From contig PTFA01000317.1 of assembly GCA_003342895.1 (NCBI GenBank), forward strand, positions 408,467 to 472,466: DNA of 64,000 nt, written 5' to 3'. This DNA is from Casuarius casuarius (lineage: Eukaryota > Chordata > Aves > Casuariiformes > Casuariidae). The notes under the pieces are model-generated. The model saw only the letters and a program-made list of their open reading frames with translations. It did not search any database and had not been told where the DNA came from. Made by a program: the position numbers and the translations under genes. This document shows, in pieces, positions 9,691-21,396 of this stretch. The number at the start of each line of letters is the position of its first letter. The stretch's first letter is position 1.

Positions 9691-12600
9691 AATCATCCCT
9701 CTGTCCAAACGGCAGGGCAGGGGGGAGCAGGGAGAGGAAACACCACGCGCTGCTGCGGAGCAGGCAGTGCCACGCTGGCGGGCACAGTTCTGGCCATGTT
9801 GAGACAGGATGAGCCTCAGAAACACCGGGGACAAAGCGACACAGGTCAAGCCATCAGCGGTGGAAAGCAGTCAGAGACACGGACTTCGGCTGTGCTGGGC
9901 CAGGCAAAGACACGCTTCTGCAGCAGCAAAATTGTGCAGCTGTGCGCACCAGGGCTGGTCCAGCTGCTGCTGTTGGAAGGGTCTGTGCCACCTCGGGAGG
10001 ACAGGGATGATCACCTCAGGGAAGGGGAAGGACGAGGTGGAGGTACCGGAGCTGTTCTTGTTAGGTTTGAGGGGACTGACTTGTTTGTGCAAGGCGCTGC
10101 GGGTGCAGATGTTGCTGTTCCCTGGACACGTACCCAAGCAGCCCCCCCCGTGTGCTCCCTCCCTTTCTTCAGCACAGGAGCGATGGAGAAGGGTGCAAGG
10201 AGGAGGAGAGATGTGCCGGTGGATTAAGGGAGCCCATGCACCATTCCCTTTTCTCCCCAAATTCCTTATCTCGTTTCAATTCAGAGATGCTCTGTGCTGA
10301 CAGAGCCTGATGTTTCTCTTCCTGCCCTAACGGTAATTTTTTTCTTATACTTCTAAGAGCATCACAACAGCAACTGCCACCTCCTTATGCTGTGTTTTCA
10401 TGTGAAACAGCCTATATAGGCTGCCCTGCTGGAAACAGGACGCTGGTCTTGGTGGGCTGATTCCAAGGAAAACCCCCTTTTCCCAGCTCTGTGAGCCACA
10501 TGTGTCCCCGCATCGCTTTGAGCGGGAGTCACGCACGGCTCTGTCGATCGGCAGGGATCAGAGTTGGGATTTCGGGGTGCCCACCCCCAGGCTATTTTGC
10601 AGAGGGCTCCCCCTCCCCTGCGTCTCACCTAGAAGCATATGTACCGGCATATGTGCATCAAGATACCCTGTCACCGCAAGCCCAGACAAGCGTGCTGTAA
10701 CACGTTTAGCATTTCTTTGAAAACCTGTCTGGACTTCAAGGGGGTTTTCTGCGCAGATCCCAGCACACGCATGCCAGCCCTGGGCTGGAGGCTCGGTGTT
10801 GCGCCTCGGCGATGCCTGCGCCAAGCCTGGCAGAGCTCCAGGCTGCCCTGCCCAGAGCTAGACCGCACCAGCACCCTGGGTACCTGCCACGGAGACCTTC
10901 TGCAGCGAGGGATCCGAACCGGACCTTCCAAGGGCAGGAGCAGTGACGGTTTTGGAGACGTGCTATGGGAATTATGCGAACGTCCTTTCCGTGACGCCAG
11001 GCAAGAAAATCAAAGAAACTTAGTGACTCACGAGATTCGGGCTGTTGGCTTGCAATCCAGCCAGCGGCTTTGTAAAATACAGGCAATAGCAGCTGGTAAG
11101 ATTATATTGCCTTCTGTTTATCCCATGCAAAGCCCCACATCCTAAAAAAAGAAAAAAAAACTGTTTGTTTTCCAAACCACAGAAACTAGACTGTTCAGGT
11201 AGCAGACTTAAGATGGGAGCAGACTGCAAAGAGGATATGTCAGAGCCATGATTTGCTTGGGAGGCTCAGGCTGGACATCAGGAGAAAGCAGGGTGAAGGA
11301 CAAGATTATCTCAGCATGTCCAGAACTTTCACTCTTTCCTCTAAAATTCAAGCAAGTGGCCTATTGCATTTACTGGGGAAAAGAAAAAAACAAAAACCCC
11401 AAAGCCAACAACATAATACTCTCTCTTTATTTTTCTAGTTAGGGTCAAATGAAAAGGATAGAGATGATTGCAAAGCTGCCCTTTACCCACAGGTAGAACA
11501 ATGTATTTTTTGTCCCTAGCTGAATATATTTTACTGTTCGCCACTTTTTCTCTGGGTTTTTTGTGTTTAGCCACAGACACAGATGAAGGGTGAGTCTGAC
11601 GCTCGGCTGGAGTTCAGCATATTGGTGGTGGTGAAACAAATTTCCTTTGTGGAAAGGTCTCTGTAGTCCTCATAAAAAAATGCCCAAAGAGCCATTGGAC
11701 CAGTGTAGATGGATCTGGCAGCATTCAAAGACCTTCACCGGTTCCGGAATATCTCGTTTTGGTTTGAATCCTTCTTTTCTGCCACATTTGGCCAGGTCTG
11801 CATGGAGTACCTCCCATTCGGCCCTGCTGAATGCATCCTTTTCTGGTTTTGTTTTTGATCCTTATTTCTGTCTCTCTCTCTTCCCAGCAATGCTGCAGGG
11901 AGGTCAGATGAAACCGGTGAAATCTGGGTGTAGCCCACCTGAGAGAGCAAAGCAGCTAACAAACCCGCAGGCAAAACCCAAAGGATGTTGCAGCCCCTCA
12001 CAGCACGCCTGGGGACACGGGGGTCCCTCCGGCACCCTGGATTCACGGCCTTTCCCAGCTTTGGGGAGTTTGGGTTGGTGGTTTTGCTGAGCTCTGAGCC
12101 TGCCTGGCTCACTTCCATCTCTCCCTGACACGGCCAGGAGGAGAGGAGGGGAGCTGGCATTCGGTGCTGTTGGGGTTGTGGGAATGAGCTCAGCGCTAGA
12201 TTTAGTCCCGAGTGCCATGCTAATCCCTGGAAGACCTGCCTCCCAGGATGGCTGCCCAGCCCGGCAGCTGGTGTTGCCCTGCCTCTCCCGGGTGCCTAGA
12301 GACGGCACGTATTTGCTTTTCTGGTGAGAGCTGATATCCAGCTTTAGCTGCCTCCTTGCAGGGCCAGAGAAGGGAGCAAGGCATCAGCTCTGGGAGTCAG
12401 GGCTGCCCGGGGTGGTATCACCTGCAGCTTCACAGCCGTGCCCTCTCCTTTGCCTGTGTCTCCCGGGATGCAGCGGGGCTGAGGATGGAGCCTCAGGATG
12501 TGAGTGGCAATGGGGACAACGCTCTCGTTTGCGGTTCCAATGATGCAGCCCTTGGTGGGCCCATCCGACGAGCACCAGCCCCGCACCACGACTCGGGCTC

Positions 12601-14109
12601 AGCAGAGTGGCTCGTTCCTGGCTAGCACGTCCTCGACAGGTTCATCTATCATTTCCCGAGCCCTGCCAACTTATTAGCAGATGTTGTCCTGTCCCCAGAG
12701 AACGGAGAAGGAGGGAAACAAATGGACCGAGCTACAGATGGCTGCCAGAGCCCTCCCCACGCTCGCTGGTTTTTGACAAGCCTGCTGCTCCAGGGCCTCC
12801 TGGGCAGGCGATGCCTGCAAGGATGGGGCCGGTGGGCTGTGAAAAAAAAAGGCAAGATGTGTTGTGCAGGAGCATCATCCAAGGAGCATCAACACCAAAA
12901 GGTGCAACAGAGCCCTGCACGGTTGGAGATGTGCTGTGCCAAGCCCCAATTTAGCATTGCCCTTTGTAGGCTCCGTTTGTGACACTGGGACCGGCCAGGT
13001 CTGGGCATGGGGGCTGCGGCCATGAGCCCAAAGTAAATGTGCAAATTGCTTCTTGGGGTGGGTTGCAGGGTGCAGGTCTGCCGCTCTCCTGTGCGGATGA
13101 AGCTCCAAGGAGCGGCAGCCTTGGCTGGGTGTTGCGTGCAAAATAGTCTCAACTGTTTTGTGGGAATTTCACTTAATTTAACTTGATGCCAATTAACGTA
13201 AGCTTTTGACTACCGATTCAGGTATTGAGAAACAAAGACGACAATTAAACACTTTAGGAAAACATTTCTCCTCCCCTTTTCCCAGGCTCATCTTCATTCA
13301 GTCCAGACACCTCTCCCCTCTTCCTAGTCTCAGCTTCCCTTTTTTTTACTGCCATTGCACTCAGTCTTCCACTGCTCCTTGCTGCTTATTCATTTCCTGT
13401 GCTGCAGCGTGAGTCCTCCATGGACTGCAGTCCCTCAGAGACGTCCCTCCACCAGCATGAGCACCTCCATCCAAGAGTGCCCCTCCAGCTGTGTCCCCAG
13501 CAATGTCCCCTTCCACATATTTCTGTTTCTTTCCTCCAAATGCATGTCTTCATGTTTCTCCCCACATGCTCCCTTTTGCATCTCCTGCCCCTAGCAGCTA
13601 CCAACCTTTCTTAAATATGTTTGAGCAGAAGCACCACCACAGTTGAAGTTTTGGCATGCAGTGGGCTGTTTTCATCCATTTCAGAACTGTCTGTGACCGG
13701 CACAGGACAGTGCATGACCTCCTCCCACACAGGACACCCTTCAGCCCCCTGCTACCAAAACACTGCCGTTTATGCCCAATACACTGGGTTTTGCAAGAAA
13801 ATTGGCATGGGAAAAGGAGGAGGAGGTGCGTTGTAGGACTTCTGGTCGCTGGTCATTCCTGGTCCACGTGGAGACAGGACACAACTGCTTGCCTGAGCTC
13901 CTCAGGCACAGGGCAGGGGTGTTAACTGCCTAAAAAAAAATATCCTTCTCTTCCGCATGGCTCCTGCGAGGGCATTTCTGTCAGGTGGAAGTACCTGAGG
14001 TAGCAGGCACTGCCCTGGCCCCAGCCCTGCTTTGACCCAGCTATTCTCCAGGCCTCCTTGCACGCTTGTGCCAAGCTGGTGCTGGGAGATGGCTCCAAGC
14101 AGCTCTGCC

Positions 14110-14240
14110 CCGGTGCACAGATTCACCCGTAATTCATCATTTAGCATAATTTTCCCCTTGACTGCATCTGAAATAATTGTGAATCATTGCTACAGGTAAT
14201 TAACGTTTCTTTACAACATTAAATGCTAAATGATTACAAC
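14110..14240. promoter_or_regulatory. AT-rich motif block in distal intron 3
   Basis: Motifs include GTAATTCATCATTTAGCATAA, AAATAATTGTGAATCATTG, GGTAATTAACG (TAATTA at 14197-14202) and ATGCTAAATGATTAC. The density of ATTA cores and the sharp AT shift against the flanks suggest a conserved enhancer, but this is composition-based inference. Confidence 0.27.
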
Positions 14241-15750
14241 TGCTCGGTGAAAATCTGCTGTGCTCCATGCTCCCATCCTTCGTGCCAGCCTGTCTCTCTC
14301 AAGCAGATAAACGGGAGCTACGTCTGGCGTAGCGCTGATTTCTCTGCCCTTAATTAAATACCCTTGGGGGGATCAGCTCCAGTGGCTCTTGAGTTAAAAG
14401 TCCCGAGTCCCTGCAGTGGCAGAGGTGATGGTGGCTTGCAGGGCCAAGGGGGTTCACGCTGTGGTTTTGAGCTGAAGAAGGCAAATCCTGGCACACATAC
14501 TGTCCAGCTTGACAGGTCGGGACTGTGAACGGCTTGAAAATCAGGGCTGTAGGGCCTTTTGGAGGAGCAGAGATTTAAGAACAGGCTCCGGAGCTGCTGC
14601 CCGTTGCTTTTTCCGTGCTGTCACCATGCAGTACGTGCATCCTGCTGGAATCGGTGCCCTGCCTTTAAAGTGGTGTTCAGTGCAAAAATGCCACAGAAAT
14701 TGGGGACAGAGTTGGAAGGGGGATCAGCAGGCAGGATGGCTGGAGCGCTGCCTGCAGCTGCCGTTGCGGGAAGCAGCTTGGTTATAAAGAGGCTGTTGTG
14801 TTATCATTCAGCGTGCGGTACGTGAAATACTTTGGCAGCAATCAGTCTAGGGAGATCCACAGCGAGGAAGGGAGTGTTATTAATAAGAAAACAAATCAGC
14901 ACCTAGAAGCAGAACAAATGGACAACGTGGAGGGACTCAGACCACCGGGGAAGCTGGATCACAGACAAAACACTGCTACATGCTTGGAAGCAAAAATTGA
15001 GGCTGTGTGCAGCGCTGGCCACTGGGGGTAAAAGCAGGAAAATGAAGGTATTACTACCTCAGTAGGGAAAAAGAGAAATGAGAAATGAGCCAGGAACAGT
15101 GCTCGAAACACTGGAACTGGTCCTGGGTTGTTTGATGAATACAGGGACCCAGACAGCTCCAGTTTGTTTTCTCTTACTTGCAACCAAGACCCGCGAGAGA
15201 GGACAGATCCTCCCAGCCCAGACAGGTACCTGCCGTGCCACATGTCACTCCCGAGCAAATCGATTTTCCTAGTCTGTTTGTGTGACAAAGAGTCTGTCCT
15301 GTGAGTGAGGGTGGTTAGGAGGGGTAACATCGTGATTCCCAGGTTTGCTCTTCACCTTGCTCCCTCTCTGGGGCTGGGCAGTGGCTGCAGCAAGGAGATC
15401 CCCATGCAGGCTGCAAGACGCGGGGTAAAAAGGATGATCAGGCACAGGTGCAAGGAGAACACCTCGATTTTTGCAGGCAGCTGGGTACTCAGCTGGGGGA
15501 GAGAGCTATAAAAGCAGTTTTTGCAGAGCCTGGCTTCCAGCTGGAAAGGGAGGGGGGCTCACCCAGGTGTCAGGGTGAAGGTGGGATGCTGGTGAGCCTT
15601 GCTGCTCAGCAGAGAGGGTTTCCAGCACACCGGGATGGGGTAGAGAGCAGAAAGCGGGGTTCATCTCTGTGCTGGGGGGGTTTACTAAGCCGTGGGGTGC
15701 TGCTCTTCCAGGCATGTCCCTCTGACCTCTGCCCATTCCCTCCTCTGCAG

Positions 15751-15906
15751 CCTGTGAGCTGGGATTTTACAAATCGGCCCCCGGGGATCAGCTGTGTGCC
15801 AAGTGCCCCTCGCACAGCCACTCGGAGAGCCGGGCGGCCCGCGTGTGCCGCTGCGACAGCAGCTTCCACCGGGCAGTGCAGGACCCCCCCTCGGCCGCCT
15901 GCACGC
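15751..15906 (+). CDS. EPHA8: EPHA8 exon 4: cysteine-rich/EGF-like module
   Basis: This exon is 156 bases, the standard Eph exon 4 length, with a CTGCAG acceptor and a GTAAGT donor. It completes the codon split at the end of exon 3 (G|CC, Ala) and reads CELGFYKSAPGDQLCAKCP, then a variable segment, then VCRCDSSFHRA and DPPSAACTR. The six Cys residues (counting ACEL, QLCAKC, RVCRC and SAACT) form the paired disulfides of the EGF-like part of the extracellular cysteine-rich region, which supports receptor clustering at cell contacts. The exon is locally CpG-rich, in line with its GC-rich third positions. It ends one base into an Arg codon. Confidence 0.97.
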
Positions 15907-16863
15907 GTAAGTACCCCCGCTGCCCACCCACCCGCGTTGCCTCGAGGCTGGATGTGCGTGCGGTGCATGCTCCCGAGGACACCTTGGTATACGCTGTTCC
16001 CCTCTGCTCTGCTCCTTCCCCCGGCAACTGCTCCTGCATGTGGGCGAGCTGCCGTGCACGCTGCTCCTGGCTGGTTTTAAGCTCCAGTTTCATCCTCAGA
16101 AATGCCCAGGGTGGCCGGACCCTCGGAAGGCTGCGGGGCAGCACAAGTGCTGCTCTGCTCTCCCCCGTCGTGGGTGGAGATCGGGCCTGGGGCTTGGCAC
16201 GTGGTTTCACCCCGCTCCTCTGAAAGAGGCTGCTTTGAGGGGACCGATGCTGCGAAGGGGAATAAAAGCATCCCAGAAGGAGTTGTCCTCTCTGGAGCTG
16301 GTCCAGGAGGGCAGAGAGGTGCAGGGCTGCTAGATGAAGCCAGGTTGAAAGGCAGGTCAGCAACATCGGACTTATATTTCTCTAGGGCTCCAAAATATCC
16401 ACCCCAAAGTGTTTATCTCCCCAGGAAACATGTTTCCTTTTCCCTTTAGATTAGTTGGTCCTGCTCTCCCTCCTCCAGCCTGTCCACACCTTGGCTGTTC
16501 CCTTCAAAGCTTCCTGCATCCCTGTTGCTTCCTGCTTCCCCCAGGACAAATATCAGCTCTTCCCTGCCTGGCGCTTGGTATCCTGATCCAAAGCATCTTT
16601 CCTCCAAGTCTGGTCTGACATAGCATGTCACCCCTGGACCTCTGTGTCTTTGAGGTCCTCTGTTTGCAGCATTTCCCTCTCTGGGCAGCTTTATCTTCAC
16701 TGAAGCACTGTTTGTAGGTGCAGGGCTATCAGTTGTGGATCTCCCACAGCACGAGCTGCCCAAGCTGCCTCTCTGCTGGTCCTATTCCCCCAGGGCCCTG
16801 CTCCGCCAGTCCCAGCACGCTGCAGTGTCTCCCGCTCCGCCTGAACCTCTGCTTCTTTTCCAG
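15907..16863 (+). other. EPHA8: EPHA8 intron 4
   Basis: This intron is 957 bases with a pyrimidine-rich 3' end before the acceptor at 16863. I see no further exon, repeat or distinctive motif in it. Confidence 0.9.
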
Positions 16864-17199
16864 GGCCCCCCTCTGCTCCTGTGAACCTGATCTCCAGTGT
16901 GAATGGCACCTCGGTGACACTGGAGTGGGGCCCGCCCCTGGACAAGGGGGGACGCACTGACATCATGTACAACGTGATCTGCAGGCGCTGCACGGGGGAC
17001 GCCGGCCAGTGCGAGACGTGCGGCAGCGGGATCCGCTTCGTTCCCCAGCAGATGAGCTTGGTGCAGGGAGCGCTCACGGTGACCAACCTCCTGGCCCACA
17101 CCAACTACTCCTTCTGGGTGGAGGCCGTCAACGGAGTGTCCGACCTCAGCCTGGAGTCCAGAAGGGTTGCGGTTGCTAACATCACGACAAACCAGGCAG
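16864..17199 (+). CDS. EPHA8: EPHA8 exon 5: first fibronectin III domain
   Basis: This exon is 336 bases, the usual Eph length, with a TTCCAG acceptor and a GTAGGA donor. It encodes residues 274-386: the first fibronectin type III domain, starting PPSAPVNLISSVNGTSV and including LEWGPPLDKGGR, the paired-cysteine insert (CRRC, CETCGSG), RFVPQQMSLVQ and NYSFWVEAVNGVSDLS. N-glycosylation sequons are visible at Asn287 (NGT), Asn354 (NYS) and Asn380 (NIT). The domain is extracellular, next to the membrane-proximal second FN3. The phase carries one base (G) into exon 6. No disruption is seen. Confidence 0.97.
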
Positions 17200-19044
17200 G
17201 TAGGAGGAGCAGACACCGTTCCTGAGGGTTTGCCTGGGTGGGTTGATGCTGATGTTGCTGCAGGACGAGGCTGGACCATCCCCTCGTTGGTATCTGTCAG
17301 AGCCAGGCCCTGCACTGGGAGTGGGAGTCAGCAGCAGTGCTGCCCTTGGGAGCCAAGGGATGGTTTAGTGGTGACCCTGAAAGCCCTGGGAGACGTAAGG
17401 AGTGACCCCTCTTCTCTCTGCTGCTGGAGATGTGTTCAGGCAGCTGGGACGGATGCCTTCAGGGCTACTGCCCAAGGCAACTGTTATTTTTCTCCGGTTC
17501 ATGGTATCCTTTCTCATCTCCCTTCACTTCAGCCTGCAGCCACTGGTGGAGGCTCCTTTTCGGAAGGAGACAGGGGGCACGGAGAACACTTGTTTATTGA
17601 CAGGAACACTAAGTGGAGCATGAATCTTTCGGATTGCTCCTCCAGCCTTCTCGTCCCTTCCCAAAGGGCCAAGCAGAAGTTCACGCGCCGTGTAGTGCGC
17701 TGCTCTTAGCTCACACCACTACCAACCCCTGGCAGGTGACAGTGACATTTGCTGGGGAAAGTCTCTTACGCATGTCTCATCTTTGCAAATCCCCTGCTGT
17801 GAAATGCGCTTTCCCCAGGAAATACTTCTGAGCAGTGTCCTAGCTCAGCCAAGCCCAGACCTTGCTCCAGGGCCACCTAGGCATCCCCTCAGGGCAGGGT
17901 CCAGCTGAGCCCCTCTCCTGGGAGCAGGGACAGGGCGCAGGGCAGGGATTGACTGTTCTTGTTAATCCTCCCAGTTGGAAATGAGCCCTCAGGAGCTTCC
18001 TGCGATGCCGAGCCCCTTCTGCTCACTGTGGCAATGCCACCAGGGACCCGCCCAGGAGAAATCCAGGGAGCTTCTCCTGGTCAGCTCACAGCTGGCTGGC
18101 GAATGAGGCACTTCTGTTACTAGCACCTGCCTGTAGCACTTCCTCATCCCTCATGGAAATGCCTTGTTCCTGCCGGCTCCCTCCAAGCACCGATGAGCAG
18201 CAGCATCCTGATGCCTTGGAGAGGGATGCTGATGCTCTCCGGAGGCGTTTGGTGGCTGGCTCCGGAGAGAGGTGCTGAGCACCCCCATTTCAGCTTCTCC
18301 GCTAGAAAGCAGCCATTGGACAGGTGCAGAGAAACCAGCGGGGTTGGGAATTCGGTAGTTATTGAAGTTTAGCTGCTGTGCCTGCGCAAAGCCGCAGCTC
18401 TCATCTCCGCAGCCCCCGGAGGCAGAGCAGGGTGCAGAGGAGAGGCCCTGGGGCTTCCTGAGGAGACCACGCATGCAGGATCTAGTGGATTCCCCCTGTC
18501 CTGCTCTGCATGGCACTGATTTTGGCTCCTCAGAGAAGCCAGCCCGAGGGCAAACCAAGCTGTAACCACCACCTTTTGGGCCCTCTGTGCTGCCTTATCT
18601 GTGAATGAGCCGCTGAGGGTCAGAGGTAATCCTGGGTGTCTGGGCTGGGTGCACCCCTCTCTGCTGCCCTATAATTAGGGTCATAAAGAGGTGTCTGACC
18701 TCTTTTCATGAACTGGCCTCAAAGGCTATGCCTGGCCATCACAGCACCCTGACCACACTTTGGCCTCACAGAAGTTCTTCCAAGGAGATTTTATTTTCCC
18801 AGGTGCCAGCAGGAAAAGAGGCAGCTGTAGCAAACGAGCCCACACGCTAGTCCTTTCTCCCATCCTTCAGTGCACTCATCTCCACATGGCTTTAACCAAA
18901 GCAGAAACGTGGTTTAAGCTGTTTCCACGGGGCCTGCACAGGTCTCTGGTTCCACCCCTTGTTGCTGCCGTGTCCTGCTGCCCCACAGCCCAAGCAGGGC
19001 TTGCACCCAGCAGCCGCCTAACACCCTGCTGCCTTCGTCCCCAG
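17200..19044 (+). other. EPHA8: EPHA8 intron 5
   Basis: This intron is 1,845 bases. No exon, LINE fragment or tandem repeat was recognised. ORFs up to 180 codons run past the exon 5 donor or lie antisense and look like chance in a GC-rich intron. Confidence 0.9.
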
Positions 19045-19169
19045 CCCCGTCCCAGGTGGTGGCAGTTCGCCAGGAGAGCACGGGCCAGAACAGCGTCACC
19101 TTGCTGTGGCAGGAGCCAGAGCAGCCCAACGGCATCATCCTGGAATACGAGATCAAGTACTATGAGAAG
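19045..19169 (+). CDS. EPHA8: EPHA8 exon 6: start of second fibronectin III domain
   Basis: This exon is 125 bases, standard for Eph genes. The acceptor is CCCCAG and the donor GTAATG. It completes Ala386 and encodes [37 protein letters not shown] and YEK, ending exactly at a codon boundary (residue 427). This is the first half of the membrane-proximal FN3 domain. The [15 protein letters not shown] stretch is a strong Eph-family signature. Confidence 0.97.
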
Positions 19170-19355
19170 GTAATGCTGCATTTGCTGCCGCAACCTGGTC
19201 CCCGCATGGTGGGTTAAGACAGGGACATGGCTTGGTTTAAATCTTGCTGGTGCCATTGCTGCCATCAGCCAGGCTTACACAATTTTGGGAGGATTTCTTC
19301 TTTTCCCTGGTTGCTGTGCTGCCTCAGCAAGGTTTTTGGTATTGCTTTTCCGCAG

Positions 19356-19518
19356 GACAAGGAAATGCAGAGTTATTCAACTCTGAAATCCAAAGGCACC
19401 ACTGCCACCGTCTCCGGGCTCAAGCCTGCAACCCGCTACATCTTCCAGGTTCGGGCCCGCACCTCTGCTGGCTGCGGGAGGTTCAGCCAGACGGTGGAGG
19501 TGGAGACAGGGAAGCCAG
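19356..19518 (+). CDS. EPHA8: EPHA8 exon 7: end of second fibronectin III domain
   Basis: This exon is 163 bases, the canonical length, and follows a short 186-base intron (19170-19355). It starts DKEMQSYSTLKSKGTTATV, then SGLKPATRYIFQVRARTSAG and CGRFSQTVEVETGKP, completing the second FN3 fold. The TRY-x-FQVRARTSAG string is the family-typical G-strand region. It ends with the first base of a Val codon ahead of a GTGAGT donor. Confidence 0.97.
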
Positions 19519-20319
19519 GTGAGTGCATGCGATTTAAGAAATGTGGGAATTATGGACCAGGGGATGTGGGGGAGCTTGGGGTATGGTGACTGTCATCCAT
19601 GGCAGTTGTGCCTCTGCTGTCTGGAGAGACAGGGCTGGAGGCACAGCTCCTGGTCCCTATCTGCAGGGCTTGCTTGGGGTGGCCCTCATGAGATGTACTC
19701 CTGTATTTGAAAAGGATAGGAGGAAGGATTGAGGACTGCCTGTGTTCCCTTGCAGTCTGCGTGTCTATGATCTGCTTTTCCCTCTCGTTAGCAGGACGGA
19801 TGAGCTCTCACTGGGGCAGACTCAGGCCCCATAGCGCAGTGGGGAAGTAGCCACCTCTGAAAGCATAACTCCTAGTTATCCCGTAACTCGTGGGGCTGGA
19901 CTGCATATTGCTGGCCTCTGGGATAATGCTGCAGTGAACTCAGGACATCTTGCTCTCCCTCACACCTACAAAGTCTGGCTCTCTCCTCCTGTTTCCTAAA
20001 GTGCTCTCCTTCCAGGCTTGGCTCTGACACCAGTATCCCTGATTTAGACCTCTGTAAATGAGCGTGGACTCCTGCGGTCATGTTCTTACTGAGTTTTTTT
20101 ATGGTATAAAAGCATCTTTGTAACCTGTCAAGCAGAGGGGACAAATATGTAAGTGGTCCCTGTATACCAGGAGAGCCCCCAAACTGGGACTGGAGGGGAG
20201 AAATGGTGCTTTTATTATTGAAGGTGGTGCCTTGCCACGGAGTAGGTGAGTTTCTGCTCTCAGCAGAGCCCTCCTTGCACCCCCACTCCAGCTCACCTCC
20301 TCTCTGCTCTCTCTTCCAG
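19519..20319 (+). other. EPHA8: EPHA8 intron 7
   Basis: This intron is 801 bases with a clear polypyrimidine tract (CTCTCTTCCAG) before exon 8. Nothing else was recognised in it. Confidence 0.9.
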
Positions 20320-20416
20320 TGTCCCTCCGGTATGACACAATGACCATAGTCTGGATCTGCCTGACCCTCATCACTGGCCTGGTCACGTTGCTGGTGGTCC
20401 TAATCTGCAAGAAGAG
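20320..20416 (+). CDS. EPHA8: EPHA8 exon 8: transmembrane segment
   Basis: This exon is 97 bases and encodes residues 482-514 (the last codon is split). After VSLRYDTM comes a single hydrophobic helix of about 21 residues (TIVWICLTLITGLVTLLVV, then LIC, roughly 490-511), followed by the basic stop-transfer KKR. It anchors the receptor in the plasma membrane and separates the FN3 domains from the cytoplasmic kinase. The donor is GTAGGT. The Arg codon AG|G is completed by the first base of exon 9. Confidence 0.97.
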
Positions 20417-21032
20417 GTAGGTGCTTTCTAGAGGTCAATGCAGCTTGTCCGAGGTGGGACGAGAGGGCTTGGGCACAACCTGTATCCTATCAGTTCAGGC
20501 CAGAGTGGTCATGTTAAAAGGCAGTAAGCAACCAGGAGTTCATTTAGAGACACCATCTCCACCTTCCCTGAGGCACAGCCAGCCTCCAGGCCTTTCCCTC
20601 ATGCTCATGGGCTGAATACCAATGGATGAGAGCTTGCTGGCTGTGCTGGGGGTAGGTCAGGAGCAGAAAGCGCTCCTATCCAACAAGAAGATCCAAGAGG
20701 GACTGTGTGCTGCCATGTCTTAGCATGGTGGAGCCAGGCACGTGAAGCAGGCATGCCAGTATCCCGAGGAGAGAAAAGGGCTGCAGCGCTCTGGTCCTAG
20801 CACTGCTGAGCCTTGGAGGGCACATGCAAAGTGCCCTGCTCCAGGCCAAAGCATCAGTCAAGCAAAATGCAGTGATGCAGCTGACGGGACCAAGTGTAGC
20901 TTTGTCCTGTCAGCGTCCAGCTCCTCCCAGGCTGCCTGCAGCCCTGGCACCCACCCTGTTCCCCTTGCCTTTGGGCTGCTTGTGGGACCAAAGAACAGGA
21001 GCATCCCTTCTGACCCTATGTCTCCATGGCAG
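20417..21032 (+). other. EPHA8: EPHA8 intron 8
   Basis: This intron is 616 bases. No additional feature was recognised. Confidence 0.9.
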
Positions 21033-21100
21033 GCACTGTGGGTACAGCAAGGCTTTCCAGGACTCGGATGAGGAGAAGATGCATTATCAAAATGGGCAAG
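21033..21100 (+). CDS. EPHA8: EPHA8 exon 9: proximal juxtamembrane segment
   Basis: This small exon of 68 bases encodes HCGYSKAFQDSDEEKMHYQN and GQ (to residue 536), the first cytoplasmic residues after the membrane. HCGYSKAFQDSDEEKMHY matches the EphA8 juxtamembrane as I recall it from mammals. The EphA8 juxtamembrane is reported to bind PI3-kinase gamma in a kinase-independent manner. The acceptor is ATGGCAG and the donor GTAGGA. It ends with the first base of a Val codon. Confidence 0.96.
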
Positions 21101-21270
21101 GTAGGACCCTCCTTGCTCCTGCCCGTAGTGGGGGAACTCCTGTGTCTCCTCAGCTTGTCACTCCAAGGAGTCCTGCCCCTGCCCCTCCATGCTTTTGGCT
21201 CCTGGATGCCTACCTTGTGGCAGGGCTACTTGGAAAGCTTCTCTCTTCTCTCCCCTTTGAAATCTAACAG

Positions 21271-21396
21271 TGAAGTTCCCCGAGTCGAAGTTCTACGTTG
21301 ACCCCCACACGTACGAGGACCCCTGCCAAGCCGTGCACGAGTTCACCCGTGAAATTGAGGCTTCCCGAATCAAGATCGAGAAGGTCATCGGGTCTG
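21271..21396 (+). CDS. EPHA8: EPHA8 exon 10: juxtamembrane tyrosines and kinase start
   Basis: This exon is 126 bases and follows a 170-base intron (21101-21270). It encodes [38 protein letters not shown] and VIGSG. It holds the two conserved juxtamembrane tyrosines (Tyr545 and Tyr551 in the [10 protein letters not shown] motif). When unphosphorylated these hold Eph kinases inactive, and once phosphorylated they recruit SH2 proteins such as Fyn-type kinases. The final residues begin the glycine-rich loop. The segment before Tyr545 is short and like other EphA members. It lacks the proline-rich insert and the Ala-Gly-rich change after the motif that I recall in mammalian EPHA8. Confidence 0.96.

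Larger units (their letters stand above)
5519..15750 (+). other. EPHA8: EPHA8 intron 3 (10.2 kb)
   Basis: This is the longest intron in the window and has no recognised exon. It contains a six-copy 17-bp minisatellite (7159-7260), a 19-bp tandem duplication (8806-8843) and AT-rich enhancer-like blocks near 7560-7900, 9500-9690 and 14110-14240. It also has a pyrimidine-rich tract near 13260-13600 and a TTGACAGGT site (TGIF/Meis-like) around 14509-14517. ORFs up to about 210 codons occur on both strands but lack family similarity. A long early intron carrying enhancers is typical of Eph genes; the enhancer role here is inferred. Confidence 0.85.

Noticed and set aside
15751..15960. CpG-rich patch as a promoter island
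   Set aside because: The CpG density is explained by coding exon 4 and its immediate flank.
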